Source: Bowmanella denitrificans
GTDB lineage: Bacteria; Pseudomonadota; Gammaproteobacteria; Enterobacterales; Alteromonadaceae
Direction of reading: 5' to 3'
DNA length: 64,000 nt
NCBI RefSeq assembly: GCF_002887595.1
Contig: NZ_PEBU01000007.1
Location: 62,001 to 126,000 of the forward strand
Below the pieces are notes generated by a model. The model did no database searches. It worked only from the letters and a program-made list of their open reading frames with translations, and had not been told where the DNA came from. How positions within the stretch are numbered: position 1 is the first letter of the stretch; each line of letters begins with the position of its first letter. Made by a program: the position numbers and the translations under genes. This document shows positions 59,417 to 64,000 of the stretch, piece after piece.

Positions 59417-59629
59417 AGGAATAGCTCCAGGCGTTTTTTTGTTGTTGTGAGCTTAAAGTGTTCCGTTACCTGAAATCCTCGCACTTCGAGTTCCGCTTCG
59501 AGTGTCGTTTTTTTTTACCATCTAGTGCCAGCTATCATACTCCAATCATTGGCTATACACATCAGTAAAATAGCGCCTTAGCAAAAGGGCTGTTAGCGGC
59601 TGAAGCCATCGCTGCTCAGCATTTGTCCG

Positions 59630-59815
59630 CTACCGATAGAAATGGCTGGCAAGACGGTTCCAGCCTTGTATCACATGCACGCGGCCCTGCCCGGTATTAC
59701 GTGCCTGGCAAACCTTAATCTGGCATGCAATCGTCCAGCGATCTTTACAGCCAGGTACGGCAACTAAAGGGCCTGGTTGACCGCCGCATCGACACTTCTG
59801 CGCCCGTATATCCAC
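59630..59815 (-). CDS. Small zinc-ribbon protein similar to Lar restriction-alleviation proteins
   Basis: A 61-residue frame starting at GTG 59815, 5-6 nt after an AGGGGG site. The pattern C8-x-C10-GG, PGC at 23, W-x-I-x-C at 31, C at 36 and a final IQGWNR follows the Lar/restriction-alleviation zinc-ribbon layout. The first cysteine pair is C-x-C rather than the more usual C-x-x-C. No ATG is available. It follows the DUF5916 gene after 63 bp on the same strand. The function is inferred only from this pattern. Confidence 0.55.
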   Translation of the reverse strand: MDIRAQKCRCGGQPGPLVAVPGCKDRWTIACQIKVCQARNTGQGRVHVIQGWNRLASHFYR

Positions 59816-59878
59816 CCTGCCCCCTGTGTTTTAACTGTGTGGCTTTGTTTTACCATATTTGCCAGCCAAACCGATATG

Positions 59879-62143
59879 CTAAATAAACCAGGCGTAGGAC
59901 ATCTTCATAAAAGCGGTTCGTCGATCTGCACGCAGGCTGAGCAGCTCGTCGTTCTGACTGGCATATTCTGAATAGCCGAGGAAAAACACCGTTTGTGGAT
60001 TCACCTCATATGAGTACAGCAACTGCGAGGACAACCCTTGTTCACGGCGGTACAAACCTTCTCTGGCTACCGGGTTAAAATGCGCCAGGCCCAGATGGGT
60101 GTCATCCAATATCATGGTCAGGCGCAACGCCGAATGGCTGGAAAACTGGTAAGTCAGGCGCAAGTCGGTAAGATTGGCGTCCAACACGTCATTGCCCTGG
60201 TCTTTCAGCCGCGTGTATTCATTGCGTACCTGCAATTGCAGGTTGCGGTTAAAGGCGACTTTGGCCTCAGACTCCATATACAACAAATCAGACAACCTGT
60301 TGTTGTACAGGTCCAGTTCGTCGCCCTTCTCCACATACACACTCAGGTAAGTACTGGATAACGGGCTGGCTTCGATAAAAAATGTAAGGCCTTTTTCGTC
60401 GAATCGCCCGGCATTACCCGTTATCGTCAACAGGTTGTGATTGGTACGCGGTCCGGCTCGCTCACGGCGGAAGAAGCCCAATTCAATCGCGCTGTCCCAC
60501 AGACTGTCCAGGCCGATACTACCTTCCCATTCCCGCTCCAGCAGTTCATTGGCCTGATTATGGGTAATGTCCCAATCCAGATAGAAGTGCAGTGCACTCC
60601 ACCAACTTGGCTGCTGCGGATACAGGCTATGCCCGCCCCCTACCACGCTGCGTTTCCAGTCAGCTTGAGGCATAAAGCCCAAATCAGCGCGAAAATCCTC
60701 GCCAATATTTTCATGTTCAATAAACACATTGCCATTTTGGAAACTATGCTCGTAATGCAAATACCAGGCATGGTCTGACTGGGCCGGTTGACTGGCGCGA
60801 ACGACGGTTTCATCCCAGAGTAAGGACGATAACTGTGCCGGGTTATCCGTTTCTGAATGCGCCACTAGCAAGGTCAGCGTGTCCTGTTCGGTGAAACGAT
60901 AGTTCAGATCCAGTGCCCCCAGACGATTCGCATAGTCATCGGCCTGACGATAAGTGGTCATTGCGCCCAGTGTTAGCTGTTTGGTCAGATTGTGCGCATA
61001 GCGGGCTGCCAGGTTTTTACTTTTTTCGGCTAACGTGGCAGACGCAGAGCCCAGGTTGCCGGGCACAATAAATGACGTGCTGTCATCATCGGCGACAAAC
61101 AAGCCAAAGGTATGCTCTGCCACCCGCCCGGTTACTTTTACCCCCAACGAAGGAGCTAACAGGTTACGGGTGTGGACTAAATCCCAGGGGGATGTGAAAT
61201 AGTCAGCATTTTCGGTAAAAAATGGGCGTTTCTCGTCGAAAAATAAGTTAAATGACTCGTTTACCGCCAATTGTGCCGAATCCGCCTCAACCTGCGAAAA
61301 GTCGGGATTCAGGGTAGCGTTCAGCGTCACGTCTTCGCTGATACTCCATTTCAGGTCCAGCCCTAACTGCTGTTGCCGTTGACGTTGCCAGGCTGAATTT
61401 GTGCTGCGGTCCCGGCTGTCTTCAATGCTGCTGACCAAGGCCGGGGCCAGCACCAGGCTTTGCGTTGAACGAATATCGGCAAAGCCGGTATACAAAGGCA
61501 TCTGGCATACCCAGCATTCGTTGGCATGGCTGATATCCACGCTGGAAATACGTTGTTCCTGATCTCTGGGCCAGAACCGCACAAATTCCATGGCCCATTG
61601 CTTCGGCCCCTGAATATTAGGGAAATTCATAATATGCAAGGGGATCGCCACTTCCACCTGATAACCCTGCTCGGTAATATGACCGACCGCCTGCCAGTGG
61701 CCATCCCAACCGGATGATTCATCGCCGGTTACAGCATTCTCAATCACATCAGCCTGGCTGCCCAAAGCATTGGCAAAAAACTGATAGGCCAGCCTGTGGT
61801 TACCATAGGTATCAATTTTCACCCCGACGATGTCGTCGCCCCAGATATTGTCGCGCTTTCGATAGGCCGCTCTGATGTGCTGTGGGTTTGGGTCCTTGGC
61901 GTCAAAGGCAAGATATAAATACTCACCATTTTCAAATACCCTGACGCTGGTTTGCACCTCTGCTTCGCCCTGATCGGACGGCTCAGTAATGTGGTAGATA
62001 GCAATAGTTTTGGCCTGTTGCCAGATGGCTTCGTCAAACCAGCCATCCAGTTCAATGGGCTGATTTAGATGCGGAATGGTCTCGTCGGCCAGCACACTCA
62101 GGCTAAGTAGCCCAAGCATGACGGTTAGTCTGGCTTGTTGCAT
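59879..62143 (-). CDS. DUF5916/CBM9-type exported outer-membrane protein
   Basis: A 754-residue protein with a signal peptide (LTVMLGLLSLSVLA), an N-terminal CBM9-like carbohydrate-binding domain (about 20-200, with LDGWFDEAIWQQAK and GDDIVGVKIDTYGNHRLAYQFFANALGS) and a long DUF5916 beta-barrel region (about 230-754, with DFSQVEADSAQLAVNESFNLFFDEKRPFFTENADYF). It is expected in the outer membrane. Relatives are often near proteases or polysaccharide genes; here a DUF885 peptidase is upstream. The precise role is unknown. ATG 62143 matches the signal peptide. Confidence 0.85.
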   Translation of the reverse strand: MQQARLTVMLGLLSLSVLADETIPHLNQPIELDGWFDEAIWQQAKTIAIYHITEPSDQGEAEVQTSVRVFENGEYLYLAFDAKDPNPQHIRAAYRKRDNIWGDDIVGVKIDTYGNHRLAYQFFANALGSQADVIENAVTGDESSGWDGHWQAVGHITEQGYQVEVAIPLHIMNFPNIQGPKQWAMEFVRFWPRDQEQRISSVDISHANECWVCQMPLYTGFADIRSTQSLVLAPALVSSIEDSRDRSTNSAWQRQRQQQLGLDLKWSISEDVTLNATLNPDFSQVEADSAQLAVNESFNLFFDEKRPFFTENADYFTSPWDLVHTRNLLAPSLGVKVTGRVAEHTFGLFVADDDSTSFIVPGNLGSASATLAEKSKNLAARYAHNLTKQLTLGAMTTYRQADDYANRLGALDLNYRFTEQDTLTLLVAHSETDNPAQLSSLLWDETVVRASQPAQSDHAWYLHYEHSFQNGNVFIEHENIGEDFRADLGFMPQADWKRSVVGGGHSLYPQQPSWWSALHFYLDWDITHNQANELLEREWEGSIGLDSLWDSAIELGFFRRERAGPRTNHNLLTITGNAGRFDEKGLTFFIEASPLSSTYLSVYVEKGDELDLYNNRLSDLLYMESEAKVAFNRNLQLQVRNEYTRLKDQGNDVLDANLTDLRLTYQFSSHSALRLTMILDDTHLGLAHFNPVAREGLYRREQGLSSQLLYSYEVNPQTVFFLGYSEYASQNDELLSLRADRRTAFMKMSYAWFI

Positions 62144-62298
62144 TGTGAATTTGTCCTTACGGCCATGCATTCTGTGGCAGGCTCGTCGTTGGGCTGAGTG
62201 CCCTTCCCCTGAAAATTAAGGCGCTGATCTTCAACTATTTTGTGATGCCAGGCAAGTCTCTGCTGCCGCGACGACAGTACATAAACAACAAGTCTGTA

Positions 62299-62324
62299 TA
62301 AAAAAGCCGACCAGCAGGTCGGCT
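62299..62324 (-). terminator. Terminator of the DUF885 gene
   Basis: AGCCGACC and GGTCGGCT form an 8-bp stem with a 4-nt loop. On the minus strand six T residues follow. It lies about 10 bp after the peptidase stop. Confidence 0.88.
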
Positions 62325-62333
62325 ATATTCAGC

Positions 62334-64000
62334 TTATAGCCCTGCGGCCCAACGCTTGAGTTTGGCTTCCAGTACCGGCATCGGCATGGCACCGTCAATC
62401 AGCACCTGGGTATGGAACTTCCGCACATCAAATGTATCGCCAAGCTGGGCAGCCAGTTGTTCCCGCAACTCGCGGATTTTACGCTGACCAATTTTGTAGG
62501 ACAGGGCCTGACCGGGTATGGCGATATAGCGCTCCACTTCGGCCTCGATATCTGCCTCGCCCATGGAAGAATTCTGGCGCATAAAGTCGATGGCCTGTTC
62601 ACGGGTCCAGCCCTTGGCATGCAGGCCGGTATCTACCACCAGGCGCATGGCGCGTAGCTGTTCATCTGACAACCTGCCGTACCACATGTAGGGATCAGTA
62701 AACAGGCCCAGCTCTTTACCCAGACTTTCCGCATAGAGTGCCCAGCCTTCGGCAAACACGGTATAAAACTCGTATTTACGAAAATCCGGAAGCGCGTCCA
62801 CTTCCTGCTGTATGGCGATCTGGAAATGATGGCCCGGCGCCGCTTCGTGAATACTTAAGGTCTCCACCAGGTATTTGGGCTGCGACTTTAAATCATGGGT
62901 ATTAATATAAAAAATCCCCGGTCTGGAGCCATCTGGTGCGGGCTGCTGATAACTGGCACCAGCCGATGACGCGGCCCGGTAAGCTTCCACCGCTTTCACC
63001 TCGTAGTCGGCCTTGGGAAATACCTCAAACAGGGCTGGCAAACGACTATTGATATCGGCTTTGACCTGCTCATAAGCCTGGATCACCTGTTCTTCACTGC
63101 TAAAGAAAAATTGCGGGTCGGTTTTAAGGTGTGTAAAAAATGCCTGCAAATCACCACTAAAGCCTACCTGTTGGCGCACTTTATTCATTTCGCTGCGAAT
63201 TCTGGCCACTTCGTTTAAGCCGTATTGGTGAATCTCATCCGCACTTAATGGTAACGTGGTGTTCACCGCTATCATATGTTCGTACCAGGCCTTTCCATCC
63301 GCCAGGGCTGACAATCCAACGGATTCACGCCCCGCAGGCAGGTACTCGTTCAACATAAAATCATAAGTACGCTGATAAGCAGGCACAATGACCTGCATGA
63401 TCATCTTATTGTAAGCTTCACTGATACTGGCTTTTTGCGCCGGACTGAGCTGGGCATTGCTGTCCAGCATCTTAACCGGGCCATAAAACACGCTGTCCTG
63501 GGGGTTGCTGACAATATGCGCCTGCAACTGCGGCAGCACCTTGACGATCAGGCTTTTAGGTAACACAACCTGCTTTTGTATCCCTTCACGCATGGCCGCA
63601 ATGGCACTGTCCATATAAGTCGCAAAGCCCTGGCTACGCTGAATAAAGTTGTTGTAATCGGCTTCGCTGTTAAATGGTTGGGCACTGCTGCCAGAGCCCA
63701 GCATTGGGTAAAAATTCTGTACTCCCCACATCTGGTTAAAGGGCATCAGATGGCTGGGAAACCGCAGACCGTCCACCGCCTGCTGGCGGGCATACAGGAA
63801 AATCTCATGGCTTAGGCGATCCTGTCCTTGCAACTGACTGGCATCGATCTGCTTGGCCAGAGCCAGATATTTACGTTCAAAGGCGGCTGTTTTCGCCAGA
63901 CTTTCAGCACTGATAGGCGCGCTAAACAGGTGGTTGTAATCCATCACCCCCACCATGGTGGCGGACAGCGGGTTCATCGCCAGGTTTTCATTAAAGTAGT
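62334..64000 (-). CDS. DUF885 family zinc metallopeptidase, 5' end outside the window
   Basis: At least 555 residues are visible; the frame remains open to the window edge (codons before ATG 63977 read YFNENLA), so the true N-terminus is beyond it. The zinc motif EAAPGHHFQ (HEAAPGHH) lies about residue 378 counted from 63977. FAEGWALYAESLG supplies the later glutamate. The family is M3-like dipeptidase/carboxypeptidase of little-known substrate; members are often exported. It leads into the DUF5916 gene on the same strand with a terminator between. Confidence 0.88.
   Translation of the reverse strand, partial: YFNENLAMNPLSATMVGVMDYNHLFSAPISAESLAKTAAFERKYLALAKQIDASQLQGQDRLSHEIFLYARQQAVDGLRFPSHLMPFNQMWGVQNFYPMLGSGSSAQPFNSEADYNNFIQRSQGFATYMDSAIAAMREGIQKQVVLPKSLIVKVLPQLQAHIVSNPQDSVFYGPVKMLDSNAQLSPAQKASISEAYNKMIMQVIVPAYQRTYDFMLNEYLPAGRESVGLSALADGKAWYEHMIAVNTTLPLSADEIHQYGLNEVARIRSEMNKVRQQVGFSGDLQAFFTHLKTDPQFFFSSEEQVIQAYEQVKADINSRLPALFEVFPKADYEVKAVEAYRAASSAGASYQQPAPDGSRPGIFYINTHDLKSQPKYLVETLSIHEAAPGHHFQIAIQQEVDALPDFRKYEFYTVFAEGWALYAESLGKELGLFTDPYMWYGRLSDEQLRAMRLVVDTGLHAKGWTREQAIDFMRQNSSMGEADIEAEVERYIAIPGQALSYKIGQRKIRELREQLAAQLGDTFDVRKFHTQVLIDGAMPMPVLEAKLKRWAAGL

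Overview
The window looks like a chromosome segment of a gammaproteobacterium of the order Alteromonadales (Alteromonadaceae-like; genus not resolvable by eye). The left end keeps the Escherichia coli 55-minute gene order (bamC-dapA-gcvR-bcp-perM-bepA-arsC ... hda ... purMN). The right end keeps the uvrY-uvrC-pgsA-tRNA(Gly-Cys-Leu) block. pheS-pheT-ihfA, dnaQ/rnhA, cmoA-cmoB and cmoM are also present. Most genes are housekeeping genes at medium GC.

Layout: 1-9.0 kb, lysine biosynthesis and envelope genes (bamC, dapA), redox genes (bcp, tlpA-like, wrbA), the M48 protease bepA, and an unusual 618-residue lipoprotein with a zinc-protease HExxH motif. 9.0-13.4 kb, hda and a DUF2066 gene divergent from purM-purN-DUF3108. 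13.5-16.1 kb, fadE with a FadR-like palindrome. 16.3-22 kb, tRNA-Asp, a TIGR03503-type membrane protein, dnaQ, rnhA, a quinone oxidoreductase, acylphosphatase, rlmI and a PilZ protein. 22-35.7 kb, hrpA, a CBS protein, an isoaspartyl peptidase, sbcB, a DUF342/FapA protein, dehydrogenases, glutathione peroxidase, cmoM and a Nif3-like protein. 35.7-48.4 kb, photolyase with a TudS/DUF523-DUF1722 protein, a KOW protein, ihfA-pheT-pheS, an EAL-HDOD protein, an M14-like peptidase, cmoA-cmoB and small accessory proteins.

48.4-55.9 kb is the plastic, accessory zone. It holds a YciI-type gene broken by an internal deletion, a Tat-exported class V aminotransferase-like protein, a 237-bp tandem repeat, a serine hydrolase, gene-free palindromic DNA, and a small AT-rich island. 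The island carries an AIPR-family (abortive infection) protein with a nuclease-like N-terminus, a 59-codon unknown gene, gene debris and a ParDE toxin-antitoxin pair. It is bracketed by fragments of a tRNA-Leu gene: a 3' two-thirds remnant at 52.3 kb and a 5' third remnant at 55.85 kb. An intact tRNA-Leu lies inside, at 55.63-55.72 kb. No integrase is visible. This split-tRNA defence island is the most interesting structure in the window.

56-64 kb returns to core genes (tRNA-Cys, tRNA-Gly, pgsA, uvrC, uvrY), then a probable Lar-like zinc-ribbon micro-gene, a DUF5916/CBM9-type outer-membrane protein and a DUF885 zinc peptidase cut by the window end. Functional threads: CmoA, CmoB and CmoM together make and methylate cmo5U34 in tRNA; PheST and IhfA form a conserved operon; Bcp, GPx, TlpA-like and WrbA proteins handle oxidative and thiol stress.
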